From an uncultured Lachnospiraceae bacterium (GTDB lineage Bacteria; Bacillota; Clostridia; Lachnospirales; Lachnospiraceae), in the NCBI GenBank assembly GCA_900318375.1, contig ONKG01000010.1, positions 1-64,000 of the forward strand: DNA of 64,000 bases, given 5' to 3'. The notes beneath the pieces were generated by a model. The model was not told the origin of the DNA. It did not search any database and saw nothing but the letters and a program-made list of their open reading frames with translations. Shown piece by piece: positions 31,632 to 39,249 of this stretch. Within the stretch, counting starts at the first letter, position 1. Every line of letters begins with the position of its first letter. A program made the translations under genes and the position numbers.

Positions 31632-32648
31632 ATGAAGAAGCTTAAGGTGGGTGTTATCGGAGTCGGACGTCTTGGTTATGAGCATGCATGCAATATTGCA
31701 AACCGTGTTCCCGGCATGGAACTGGTCGCAATCTGCGACGGAAATGCTCCCCGCGCCAAGGAAGTTGCAGACGAACTGAATGTTGAAAAGATTTACTCTG
31801 ATCCCGCAACTATGTGCGCAGATCCCGAAGTTGAGGCAGTTGCCATCTTCACCAACACTGCTTCCCATGTGGACATGATCCGCATCGCTATGGAAGCCGG
31901 CAAGCATGTTTTCTGCGAGAAGCCTCTGGCAGAGAACGTTGAGAAGTGCCTCGCAGCAGAAGAGATCATCAAGGCTCATCCCAACCAGGTGTTCATGCTC
32001 GGTTTCATGCGCCGCTTTGACAAATCCTATCGTATCGCAAAGCAGAAGATCGATAACGGCGACATCGGCAAAGTTGTCCTTGTACGCTGCTACTCCGAGG
32101 ATCCCAGGTCCACATTTGACAGCTATCTTCCTTTCGCGCCTACTTCCGGCGGTCAGTTCATCGATATGTCCATCCATGACATCGACCTGATTCGCTGGCT
32201 CACCGGTTCCGAGCCCAAGAAGATCTGGGCAATCGGCGGCTGCTTCGAGTTCCCGCAGTTCAAGGATTGGGATGACGGCGACAACGTATCCTGCCTGATG
32301 CAGTGCGAGAACGATGCAATGGCCTTCATGTTCGCAGGCAGAACTGCTGCTCACGGCTCCGCTGTTGAGACTGAGATCGTCGGAACGCACGGAACACTCA
32401 GGATCGGCACAACTCCTTCCTCTTCTCTGGTAGAAGTTCTCAGCACCAACGGTGTCTGCCACGAGTGCTACCAGGATTTCATCAGCCGCTGGCACGATGC
32501 CTACATCACCGAGATGGAAGTCTTCTGCGATTATGTAGCCAAGGGACAGGCTGCTGAGCCCAATGTCTATGACGGCACAAAGGCTACCAGAGTCGCCTAT
32601 GCCTGCAAGGAATCCTTCCTCAAGAATGAGATGCTGACTCTTGACTGA
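31632..32648 (+). CDS. Gfo/Idh/MocA-family dehydrogenase (inositol 2-dehydrogenase-like)
   Basis: A 338-residue NAD(P)-dependent oxidoreductase. The Rossmann start KVGVIGVGRLGYEHA (GxGxxG), the EKP motif (HVFCEKPLAENVEKC) and SIHDIDLIRWLTG (the catalytic DxxH-like block) place it in the Gfo/Idh/MocA family, closest in pattern to myo-inositol/scyllo-inositol 2-dehydrogenases. The ATG at 31632 has AAAGGAGAG upstream; an earlier ATG at 31608 lacks one. It is followed by a terminator at 32825. Role in polyol catabolism with the Ldh_2 enzyme is plausible but unproven; no other iol genes are adjacent. Confidence 0.88.
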   Translation: MKKLKVGVIGVGRLGYEHACNIANRVPGMELVAICDGNAPRAKEVADELNVEKIYSDPATMCADPEVEAVAIFTNTASHVDMIRIAMEAGKHVFCEKPLAENVEKCLAAEEIIKAHPNQVFMLGFMRRFDKSYRIAKQKIDNGDIGKVVLVRCYSEDPRSTFDSYLPFAPTSGGQFIDMSIHDIDLIRWLTGSEPKKIWAIGGCFEFPQFKDWDDGDNVSCLMQCENDAMAFMFAGRTAAHGSAVETEIVGTHGTLRIGTTPSSSLVEVLSTNGVCHECYQDFISRWHDAYITEMEVFCDYVAKGQAAEPNVYDGTKATRVAYACKESFLKNEMLTLD

Positions 32649-32824
32649 TCTTGTTACTGTTGATTTTTTTGCTGCAGCAGTCAGATCAAGAAAGATACAG
32701 GCAGACCGGGATCATACGGGACGCGTTCCCACGGCAGTCGTGTGCAGATTGTTTGTACACGTCTGTTAAAAAAACTGAATACTAAAAACTGTATACTGCT
32801 GTAAGGCAATTTAAAAAGCGAGGG

Positions 32825-32856
32825 GAGCCGCATATGATCTGCGGCTCTCTTTTTTT
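32825..32856 (+). terminator. Rho-independent terminator
   Basis: GAGCCGCA and TGCGGCTC form the stem around TATGATC, followed by TCTTTTTTT. It ends the Gfo/Idh transcript. Confidence 0.85.
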
Positions 32857-32904
32857 GTGCAAGAAATGAGCCCTGCATGGATAGTCAAAACTCAGATACT
32901 TCGG

Positions 32905-33030
32905 GCCTGCCAGCAAGGGGCGTTGAGCCTGCCCGTAGGGGCGCTGAGCCTGTTCGTAAGAGTCGCCGGATCTGCCCGCAAGAGACATTTAGGCCTGCCT
33001 GCAAGGTGCGTTGAGCCTGCTTGCAAGTGG
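32905..33030. repeat. Degenerate 22 bp tandem repeat
   Basis: About six units of the form GCCTGCCNGCAAGGNGCGTTGA with considerable drift. The unit length equals that of the array at 34898-35029, but the sequences differ. Confidence 0.6.
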
Positions 33031-33164
33031 TCCGCAGGAGACAGAATTGTGTGTGACAGTTCTGTGATAAAATACCTGTTATAATTACGTCAGAAAGTTA
33101 AAACAGCTACAGCAAAACGGAAGGGAAAAGCGCATCGGATATGATGCGGGCAGTCCATGAAAGA

Positions 33165-33193
33165 TTGGAAAGGACTTGTCTGTGATGTATAAT
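33165..33193 (+). promoter_or_regulatory. Sigma-A type promoter for the first leader-peptide gene
   Basis: TTGGAA (33165-33170) and TATAAT (33188-33193) are separated by 17 bases. The start codon follows at 33262, giving a leader of about 60 bases. Confidence 0.55.
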
Positions 33194-33261
33194 ATAAACA
33201 CACTGTTTGCCTTCTTAACTAATTATTAATCATTGACTTGAGAATTGGAAGGAGAATAACA

Positions 33262-33570
33262 ATGAGCGAAGAAATCAGGAAAATCAACGGAGAGGAATTA
33301 AAGGCAGTTGCAGGAGGAAACGACGGGATCAACCCCAGTGATCCAATCCACAATCTTGCATTTTTCGTAGAGCACAAGGTAGCTAATCTTCCGCAGGGAA
33401 CCACCCTGGTTATGATGACCATGCACAGCGGTCAGGGAAGCGTGATGCCGGGCCATCAGTTCAAGAACGGAGACACGATCCTGATCCACAGCCGTTACTG
33501 GGAAGGCGGATGCTTCCTGGCATTCGACAAGGAAGAGTACGGATATGTTGATGCTAAGTTTGTGATTTGA
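33262..33570 (+). CDS. Double-glycine leader peptide, SH3-like cargo (family A)
   Basis: A 102-residue protein. The N-terminus MSEEIRKINGEELKAVAGG is a typical double-glycine leader (acidic, ELxxVxGG), as cleaved by C39-type peptidases in bacteriocin export. The predicted cargo of about 83 residues ends with FKNGDTILIHSRYWEGG and YGYVDAKFVI, which look like the last strands of an SH3-like barrel and align with the end of the gene at 37203. AAGGAG precedes the ATG at 33262. No transporter or modification gene is adjacent. It could be a bacteriocin, a signalling peptide or a secreted small protein; the leader is clear, the role is not. Confidence 0.75.
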   Translation: MSEEIRKINGEELKAVAGGNDGINPSDPIHNLAFFVEHKVANLPQGTTLVMMTMHSGQGSVMPGHQFKNGDTILIHSRYWEGGCFLAFDKEEYGYVDAKFVI

Positions 33571-33775
33571 TACAAGCCTGGCGAAAAAGGCAATTTTAGC
33601 AAACAAGACAGAAAAACTACTGGTCACACCCAATATCAATCAGTTGAGACATCCTCCGGGGCCGCACTGACTGAAATTGGGTGTGCTTTGCAGCATTCAA
33701 AACGCAAACACGCAATACGAGCGGGAAAAGGCACAGATGGGCTGTGAATTTCTTTACGCAAGACAGGAGGGCTGT

Positions 33776-34237
33776 ATGGGTGACTACCCCTTTTTCCCGG
33801 TTTTTGTCGATCTTTCCGGGAAGAGGATCCTTGTATTCGGGGCGGGAAAAATCGCTCACCGGAGGATTTCCGTGCTCTGTCAGTTCACGCCGGAGCTTGC
33901 GGTGATCGCGCCGGACTGCCTGCCTGAAGTGGAGGAACTTGCAAAAGAGGGAAGGATCAGACTTATAAAGAAGCCCTACGAAGAAAGTGACCTGGAAGGG
34001 GCGGATTTCGTTTTGGCGGCGACCAATGACCATGCCGTGAATGACCTGATCTATGAAGCCTGCAAAAAACGCAATATCACGGTAAACGTGAGCACGGACA
34101 GGAGTAAAAGTGATTTTTACTTCCCCGGGATTGCAAGAAAAGGAAATATCGTTGTCGGTGTGACAGCCAGCGGGAAGGACCATGCAGGTGCCGGAAGGGT
34201 TTCCGAACTGATGCGCGAGATGCTGGAGAAAATCTGA
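33776..34237 (+). CDS. Precorrin-2 dehydrogenase / sirohydrochlorin ferrochelatase-like protein
   Basis: A 153-residue protein resembling the Met8/CysG N-terminal module: FFPVFVDLSGKRILVFGAGK (NAD-binding GxGxxA), RRISVLCQFTPELAVIAP, FVLAATND and NVSTDRSKSDFYFPGIARKG. It oxidises precorrin-2 to sirohydrochlorin in siroheme synthesis. At 153 residues it lacks the C-terminal dimer/chelatase extension of full Met8 (about 210), so it may be only a dehydrogenase. AGGAGG lies five bases before the ATG at 33776; the frame is open upstream without a site. No other siroheme genes are next to it. Confidence 0.82.
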   Translation: MGDYPFFPVFVDLSGKRILVFGAGKIAHRRISVLCQFTPELAVIAPDCLPEVEELAKEGRIRLIKKPYEESDLEGADFVLAATNDHAVNDLIYEACKKRNITVNVSTDRSKSDFYFPGIARKGNIVVGVTASGKDHAGAGRVSELMREMLEKI

Positions 34238-34562
34238 TTACAGATAGTCCCGGACAGATAGTTCCGAACAGATAGTCCTGAAATAATATCTGTGAATAAT
34301 CATGGAGAAGCCTTTATTGTAAGACAGAAATAGGATAAGATTGAAATAAGAAGATTTTTTATTCCGGATGTTTTTGCCGCGAGGCGGCTGTAAACATCCT
34401 GTGACCGCATGGGAGAAATAGCCGACATGAAAGGCCTTTCATGTCGCGGAGATTCTCCCCGGAGGCCGTTTTTACGAGCGGTATGTCAGAAATAGTTTAA
34501 ACAGTCTTATAGAAAGCCGGATTTTCGGAAGAGTCCGCCCCGGTAAACGGAGAGGAGGGCCT
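34238..34562. other. 325 bp intergenic region with structured repeat element
   Basis: Left part has direct repeats of CAGATAGT(T/C)C. The centre (34366-34446) is a set of hairpins. The right part leads to the strong AGGAGGG site of the gene at 34563. No gene seen. Confidence 0.55.
34366..34446. repeat. Hairpin element related to the one at 30134
   Basis: CCGGATGTTTTTGCCG begins both elements, and in both GGATGTTT pairs with AAACATCC (here 34366-34399, with GCCGC/GCGGC nested inside). It is followed by a perfect 24 bp palindrome at 34423-34446 with arms CGACATGAAAGG and CCTTTCATGTCG. Confidence 0.7.
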
Positions 34563-34814
34563 ATGGAAGAGAAGAGAAAAATGGAGAATTCAGAGATGCT
34601 CGATCCGGAGGATCTGGAACAGGTGTCAGGCGGTGCTGTATTGTCCGATACACTCAGGGTGATCAAGAACATCCGAAAGGTGCGGGATACTGTGAAGAAT
34701 ACCGTAGAGAATCCGGAAAAAGCAGGAGAAACAACAGGAGCAGCCCTGGATGGTGCCGCACATGGAGTTGATCAGGTGATGGCAAGGGTAAATTCTTTCG
34801 CCGGGCACAAATGA
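34563..34814 (+). CDS. Double-glycine leader peptide, helical cargo (family B)
   Basis: An 83-residue protein. The leader reads MLDPEDLEQVSGG (residues about 16-28) after a short basic start. The cargo of about 55 residues is amphipathic and probably helical, ending LDGAAHGVDQVMARVNSFAG, which aligns with the end of the gene at 36786. AGGAGGG lies before the ATG at 34563; an internal ATG at 34578 is possible. A strong terminator follows directly at 34829, so the gene is its own transcript. Resembles class II bacteriocin precursors, but no immunity or transport gene is nearby. Confidence 0.72.
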   Translation: MEEKRKMENSEMLDPEDLEQVSGGAVLSDTLRVIKNIRKVRDTVKNTVENPEKAGETTGAALDGAAHGVDQVMARVNSFAGHK

Positions 34815-34828
34815 CACAAAAGAAAAAA

Positions 34829-34869
34829 CAGACCGCATAGCTTTTTGAAGCCTGCGGTCTGCTTTTTTT
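34829..34869 (+). terminator. Rho-independent terminator
   Basis: CAGACCGCA and TGCGGTCTG form a 9 bp stem; CTTTTTTT follows. Confidence 0.85.
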
Positions 34870-34897
34870 AGCCGGCAGGAGAATAGTAATAGTTCCT

Positions 34898-35029
34898 GCC
34901 TGCATGGGAATGGCTCTTCACTTACATATGAATGGCTCTCCGCCTGCATGGAAAAGGCTCTTCACCTGCATGGGAGTGGCTCTCCGCCTGCATGGAAAGG
35001 GCGATTAACCTGCATGGGAATGGCTCTGC
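34898..35029. repeat. 22 bp tandem repeat, six copies, running into the end of lysC
   Basis: Units of CCTGCATGGGAATGGCTCT plus three variable bases at 34898, 34920, 34942, 34964, 34986 and 35008. The last copy encodes, on the minus strand, the final residues of aspartokinase (QSHSHAG), so the array has overwritten or extended the gene's 3' end. Confidence 0.8.
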
Positions 35030-36342
35030 CGGTAAGCGTAGATTGCCCTGATGGCATCTTCGTAGCGGTCTTCCGGAACGCCGATCAGAAGGTTCAGCTT
35101 CCCTGCTCCCTGGTTGATCGTGATAAGTTCAATGCCTTCCTCTGTGAGCCTTTCCAGGACGCGTATATTGGCATTGCTGGATTCTGTCGCCTTTTCTCCT
35201 GTCACGGCGATCAGGGACAGGTTTTCACGCACACCGATAAAATCGGGATTCAGGGTGCTGCGGATCTCGGCAAACAGATCTTCCTTGCAGCTGTCAAGCA
35301 GGCTGCTGCGGATGACAAGCGTGATCGAATCGATACCGGTCAGGCAGTACTCGAAAGGAAGAGAACGCTCTTTCAGAATATCCAGCATCAGCGCGCTGAA
35401 TCCGGATCCGTCGCTGACCATTACTTTTTCAATCTGGACAACCGTCATTCCTTTCCGGCCGGAGACGCCGGTCACGGGATTTTTGGCAACGCCGGAAGGA
35501 AGATGACGCATGATTGTGGTGCCTGCGTCGCCCGGTCTGTTTGTGTTGCGGATGTTGATGGGGATATCCATCTCGGAAGCCGAAAGTACCGCGTCCGAGT
35601 GAAGCACAGAGGCACCCATATAGGAAAGGGTACGCAGTTCTCTGTAGCTCATGTGCTCGACGGTTTCCGGATTTTCGACAATAGAAGGATCTGCCGCGTA
35701 AAGGCCGGATACATCTGTCCAGTTTTCGTACAGATCCGCATTGATGGCGCAGGCGGCGAGGCTTCCGGTAATATCCGATCCGCCTCTCTCAAAGGTGTGG
35801 ATTCTGCCGGTCATATCCGCTCCGTAAAAGCCTGCGATCACAGCATGATTCAGGGGGAGGAGCGATGCGCGCATAGTCCGGCTCGTCATCACGCTGTTTA
35901 AATGGCCGTCTTCATCAAAGCAGATGCACCAGGCGGGATCGACAAAGGTAAAGCCCAGATATTGTGCCATGATTCTGGCGGTCAGGTATTCTCCTCTGCT
36001 GGCAGTGTAATCCCGCTGAGGATCGGTCAGAAGAGACTGTTCCAGAATCCGGATCTCATCGTTCAGAGGAAAGACCATCTTCAGCCCCTCAATGATTTCC
36101 CGGAAACGCAGCCGGATTTGTTCGAGCTCCGCCTCAAAGGATTGGCCTGCGATTGCTTTCTCATAGCAGGTCAGCAAAAGATCTGTCACCTTTATATCCT
36201 CGGGAAAACGCTTTCCGGGTGCGGAAACCACTATAAATCTACGCTCCGGATTGCTGCGGATAATAGTGCTGATTTTGCGGAGCTGAGCAGCATCCGCGAC
36301 AGAGGTGCCTCCGAATTTTGCAACGACGATATGTTCACTCAT
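35005..36342 (-). CDS. lysC: Aspartate kinase
   Basis: A 445-residue monofunctional aspartokinase, which makes aspartyl phosphate, the first step toward lysine, threonine, methionine and diaminopimelate. The start VVAKFGGTSVADAAQL carries the KFGGTS nucleotide-binding motif; ERGGSDITGSLAACAINADLYENWTDV is the substrate-binding block; two ACT domains occupy about residues 300-440 (VVQIEKVMVSDGSGFSALML; LIAVTGEKATESSNANIRVL). The last residues come from a 22 bp repeat. No lysine riboswitch was recognised in the leader. Flanked on both sides by double-glycine leader-peptide genes on the opposite strand. Confidence 0.93.
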   Translation of the reverse strand: MSEHIVVAKFGGTSVADAAQLRKISTIIRSNPERRFIVVSAPGKRFPEDIKVTDLLLTCYEKAIAGQSFEAELEQIRLRFREIIEGLKMVFPLNDEIRILEQSLLTDPQRDYTASRGEYLTARIMAQYLGFTFVDPAWCICFDEDGHLNSVMTSRTMRASLLPLNHAVIAGFYGADMTGRIHTFERGGSDITGSLAACAINADLYENWTDVSGLYAADPSIVENPETVEHMSYRELRTLSYMGASVLHSDAVLSASEMDIPINIRNTNRPGDAGTTIMRHLPSGVAKNPVTGVSGRKGMTVVQIEKVMVSDGSGFSALMLDILKERSLPFEYCLTGIDSITLVIRSSLLDSCKEDLFAEIRSTLNPDFIGVRENLSLIAVTGEKATESSNANIRVLERLTEEGIELITINQGAGKLNLLIGVPEDRYEDAIRAIYAYRQSHSHAG

Positions 36343-36785
36343 GTGGTTATGATCTCCCGTTCACAAACATGTATGAATAAAGACTCTTTTCTCAAAGCGC
36401 GCCGGCACACCGGCGTGCACGGTGTCCGGTATGGTCATTATACCGGCAAAGCTATCCTATTATAGCACGCAGTTTATACCGGGGGACAGTCCCAATATCC
36501 CCCGCACCCTCGACAGGGCCCGCACGGTAAGGAAAAGCGTGGATTACAGCATGGGCGGTACGTATAATAGGGATATCATGACTAGTGCGAAGAGTATTTA
36601 CAATATGCTGTCTGAAGGAACTGTGAAAAAATGCTTTCATATCGTTTTACCGGCGGCTGATATTAGGATATGATATAGACAAATGTCATGATTTCAAGAC
36701 ATTCAAGACAACTGTCAGGATTTAGGAATAAATGTCAGGAGTTCGGAAGGACCGGTCCTGCCTTATTATGCGAGGAGGTATTATC
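36343..36785. other. 440 bp divergent intergenic region
   Basis: It separates lysC (minus) from the leader-peptide gene at 36786 (plus). A TATAAT box on the minus strand lies at 36459-36464, followed in the lysC leader by a hairpin GCCGGTAT/ATACCGGAC. Near the right end is ATGTCAGGA repeated with spacing (36714, 36731). No lysine riboswitch or T-box pattern was seen. Confidence 0.5.
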
Positions 36786-37046
36786 ATGGGAGAACAGAAA
36801 GGACAGGAAAAACCTGCAGTTCTGGATTCGGCTGAACTGGAAAGGGTGACAGGCGGGGCGTCCTGGAACGACGATCCCGAAGCGATCGAAAATGTCCGCA
36901 GGGAACAGGACATTCCTGTCGGAGGCATTGTTACAGAGCCTGACGGGAAGACGAGCCCTGTGGCGGGAGCCGGAGTTCTGGACAGAATGGCACTGGGGCT
37001 TGACCGGGTAAAGGAAGGTCTTACGTCGATCGCAGTCCGGAAATAA
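36786..37046 (+). CDS. Double-glycine leader peptide, helical cargo (family B')
   Basis: An 86-residue protein with leader PAVLDSAELERVTGG (to about residue 25) and a cargo of about 60 residues ending GVLDRMALGLDRVKEGLTSI, which aligns with the C-terminus of the gene at 34563. The middle (PVGGIVTEPDGKTSPVAG) is Gly/Pro-rich. The ATG at 36786 has AGGAGGT with ideal spacing; the longer frame from 36732 has none. Next comes another leader-peptide gene 157 bases downstream on the same strand. Role unknown. Confidence 0.72.
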   Translation: MGEQKGQEKPAVLDSAELERVTGGASWNDDPEAIENVRREQDIPVGGIVTEPDGKTSPVAGAGVLDRMALGLDRVKEGLTSIAVRK

Positions 37047-37202
37047 GGAACAGAACATCAGCAATAAGCCATTCGGAAGACGTGCAGCCGGCAGGAAAGG
37101 CATTTTTTATGCTGCGGATGGGGATAGTCTCCCTGCGCCTGCTGCCCCGGCATGCAGACAAGACTATGGTCACATGAATGGAAAAACAGAGAGGAAATAC
37201 TT

Positions 37203-37490
37203 ATGTCAATGATGGAAAACACGAAGATGAGCGAAGACGAACTTAAGCAGATCGCCGGAGGAAATTATGGCGGCGGCGGTGGACAATGGGCGGCAGCCAT
37301 GGTCAAGGCTCCCGGAGGCCTCTGCAAATATACAAAGTCCGGCAAAGCGTTTGTGAAAAATGCGGGGATTTTCATTCCTAACGGAGAATACATCACTGTG
37401 GACAGAGGACGCATGGAAGGAAAGTACGCGATTGCTTTTTATAATAATGAGGAAGGCTGGGTCGATACCAGCGGTCTGGAATGGATTTAA
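37203..37490 (+). CDS. Double-glycine leader peptide, SH3-like cargo (family A')
   Basis: A 95-residue protein with leader MENTKMSEDELKQIAGG (cleavage after about residue 21). The cargo begins with a Gly-rich run (NYGGGGGQW) and ends with FIPNGEYITVDRGRMEGKYA then GWVDTSGLEWI, aligning with the C-terminus of the gene at 33262 (NGxxIxx-EGxx-AF-GYVD). A single Cys sits in GGLCKYTK. A GAGGAAA site precedes the ATG at 37203; 37209 is an alternative. Together with the three other genes it forms two paralogous pairs around lysC. Function unknown. Confidence 0.74.
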   Translation: MSMMENTKMSEDELKQIAGGNYGGGGGQWAAAMVKAPGGLCKYTKSGKAFVKNAGIFIPNGEYITVDRGRMEGKYAIAFYNNEEGWVDTSGLEWI

Positions 37491-37620
37491 TATCGCGTTT
37501 TGAAATGGAATACGACCGGATTGCCCGCTGCATTCCCGAAGAAAAAGGATTCTGCAATTAAAAGAACCGGGGGGAAAACCGGTTCTGTACAGAATAAGAC
37601 CGGAACAAGGCCGTTCCTGT

Positions 37621-37664
37621 ACACAATACAAAAGACCGGCTGCAGCCGGTCTTTTGTATTGTGT
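37621..37664. terminator. 44 bp perfect palindrome, bidirectional terminator
   Basis: ACACAATACAAAAGACCGGC and two further bases are exactly mirrored without a loop (centre at CTGCAG). The T/A-rich outer arms allow termination in both directions between the leader-peptide gene and the convergent lipoprotein gene. Confidence 0.8.
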
Positions 37665-37757
37665 TCCACGCTATAGTTACTCAAATCATGCTGCTGCTGT
37701 TTACGCACACAGGTTTTGCTCAATGAGGAACAAATCCCGCCGTTGAAGGACAGATTC

Positions 37758-38921
37758 TCAGTTTCCGGACACGGTCAGAGTCAGATCTTCGAGATTGACG
37801 CCGTCGGGAAGCTCATAGAGCAGACTGAACTTTTCCTGAGTCTCATCAGTGGAGAATTGAGCAGTCTCCACATCAAACTGGACACCCCAGATCTGGAAAG
37901 TCAGGCAGGACAGTTTATTACCCTGGGCATCTTCCAGAACGAATTGGGCGGTTTTATCCGGATCCATGATATCGTCGGAATTGATCTGTCCGTCCTTGGC
38001 TTTAAAGTGGATTTCAACAAAATCCGCCTCATAATTAGGGGCTGTGGGCGCCAGGCCGGCATCCTTTCCCTGGACGACCTTTGCATATGCTACTGTCACA
38101 GTATAGGACAGCCAGTTGTATTCCCTCTGAATGCCGGAAGGAAGAGGCTGATTCTCTTCTTCGGCCGACTCGGCAGACGCGTCGGATTCTGCCGAACTGC
38201 CGGCTTCTCCGGAAAAGCCGATATAGAGCCTGCCGTCCTGCACGCCGAACAGGGGGACAGAATCAGGGAGCGAATCACAGCCAAAGAAGAAGCATGCCAT
38301 TGAATCGGAGATCCATGCCACCTGAACGGGATAGTCCGTACCGTCCAGAGTAAGAACCGCCGCTCCGCCGATTTCCCCGATTGCGTCGGCTGCTTCGTCG
38401 CCGCTGATTCCATCATAGGTAAAGGCGACCAGGGGTTTTTCGATTGTTTCCGTTGCCTTCATGGTACCCAGGGACATGCTGCTGCCTGCGAGAGCCTGTG
38501 AGCCGCTCTTAAAAACGGTCGTTCCGATGCGAGTCTTCATCATTGTATTGTCATCCAGTGACAGGAAATCCGCGGCGGCAGCGGGCGTCAATGTGATTTC
38601 AGTTCCGTCGGACGCGGCCACCTGTACCGGGCCTTCGGACAGTGTCGGGCCGGAAGCCTCCTCGGGAACCTCTGCATCTGTCGTCTCATTTGATTCTGCA
38701 GCCGCGTCCGATTCGACATCTTCGGACTGGCCTTCCTTGTTTTCCGAGGCGGCCTCAGTGGAACCCTGATTTGCTCCGGGAACTTCATAGGTCTTCTTTT
38801 CCGCACATCCCATCAACACCATGGTAATGAATGTCAAGATCAGGACAAGGGATATTTTCCGCCTCAGGCTTTTTGAAAGTTTTCTGTATACAACTATGTT
38901 TTTCGGCGCAGTTTTTTTCAT
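37758..38921 (-). CDS. Lipoprotein of unknown function
   Basis: A 387-residue lipoprotein. The signal peptide (ISLVLILTFITMVLMGC) ends at the lipobox Cys about residue 39, followed by an acidic Ser/Glu-rich linker to about residue 90. The rest is a possibly two-domain beta-rich region (PVQVAASDGTEITLTPAAAADFL; PSGIQREYNWLSYTVTVAYAKV) separated by a second acidic insert. The second half resembles secreted domains that follow DUF-type regions. The ATG at 38921 has AGGAGGG; an earlier start at 38951 does not. Divergent from an XRE regulator across 328 bases that contain repeated heptamers, suggesting control by it. Confidence 0.75.
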   Translation of the reverse strand: MKKTAPKNIVVYRKLSKSLRRKISLVLILTFITMVLMGCAEKKTYEVPGANQGSTEAASENKEGQSEDVESDAAAESNETTDAEVPEEASGPTLSEGPVQVAASDGTEITLTPAAAADFLSLDDNTMMKTRIGTTVFKSGSQALAGSSMSLGTMKATETIEKPLVAFTYDGISGDEAADAIGEIGGAAVLTLDGTDYPVQVAWISDSMACFFFGCDSLPDSVPLFGVQDGRLYIGFSGEAGSSAESDASAESAEEENQPLPSGIQREYNWLSYTVTVAYAKVVQGKDAGLAPTAPNYEADFVEIHFKAKDGQINSDDIMDPDKTAQFVLEDAQGNKLSCLTFQIWGVQFDVETAQFSTDETQEKFSLLYELPDGVNLEDLTLTVSGN

Positions 38922-39003
38922 AATTGTCACCCTCCTGCATTTTTGACGCATAATTTATGGTAAAATATCTTTAATTTAACTTTATATTGTCTGTGAAAAA
39001 ATT

Positions 39004-39070
39004 CAATGGCTAAGAGAGAATTATCATTGAATATTCAATGACTATTTGTTCATTGCGCTATTCATTGTTT
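39004..39070. promoter_or_regulatory. Cluster of TTCAATG/CATTGAA heptamers, candidate operator
   Basis: TTCAATG or its reverse occurs five times between 39004 and 39070, including the palindrome CATTGAATATTCAATG (about 39027-39042) and the spaced pair TTCATTG...TTCATTG. It lies between the divergent lipoprotein and XRE genes; a regulator dimer site is a reasonable reading. The rest of the 328 bp spacer (38922-39249) shows no other feature. Confidence 0.5.
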
Positions 39071-39249
39071 TTCGCGGCGTGTATACTGAACGTGTACAAG
39101 TGTTTTCACATAAACATCCTCTTACTTCCGTATCCCGATACTGACATTCATGATTATTAACAGAAAAGACGGACGGTTGGAATCCGGGGACGGGTTTTGG
39201 TGTTTATAGTTTATTACACTAAGGATAAACTACGGAGCAGGGGGTGATC

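Larger units (their letters stand above)
32649..33261. other. 610 bp intergenic region with terminator, repeat array and promoter
   Basis: In order: about 170 bases without features, the terminator at 32825-32856, a degenerate 22 bp repeat array at 32905-33030, and a promoter at 33165-33193 for the first leader-peptide gene. No gene seen. Confidence 0.6.

Noticed and set aside
32905..33030. CRISPR-like array
   Set aside because: 22 bp degenerate tandem units without unique spacers; simple minisatellite.
33605..33690. Terminator between the first leader peptide and the siroheme gene
   Set aside because: CACACCCAAT/ATTGGGTGTG pairs well, but there is no T-run and the following sequence runs into the next gene's leader; left unannotated.
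36343..36480. Lysine riboswitch upstream of lysC
   Set aside because: The leader is short and none of the conserved lysine-riboswitch blocks could be found; only a small hairpin is present.
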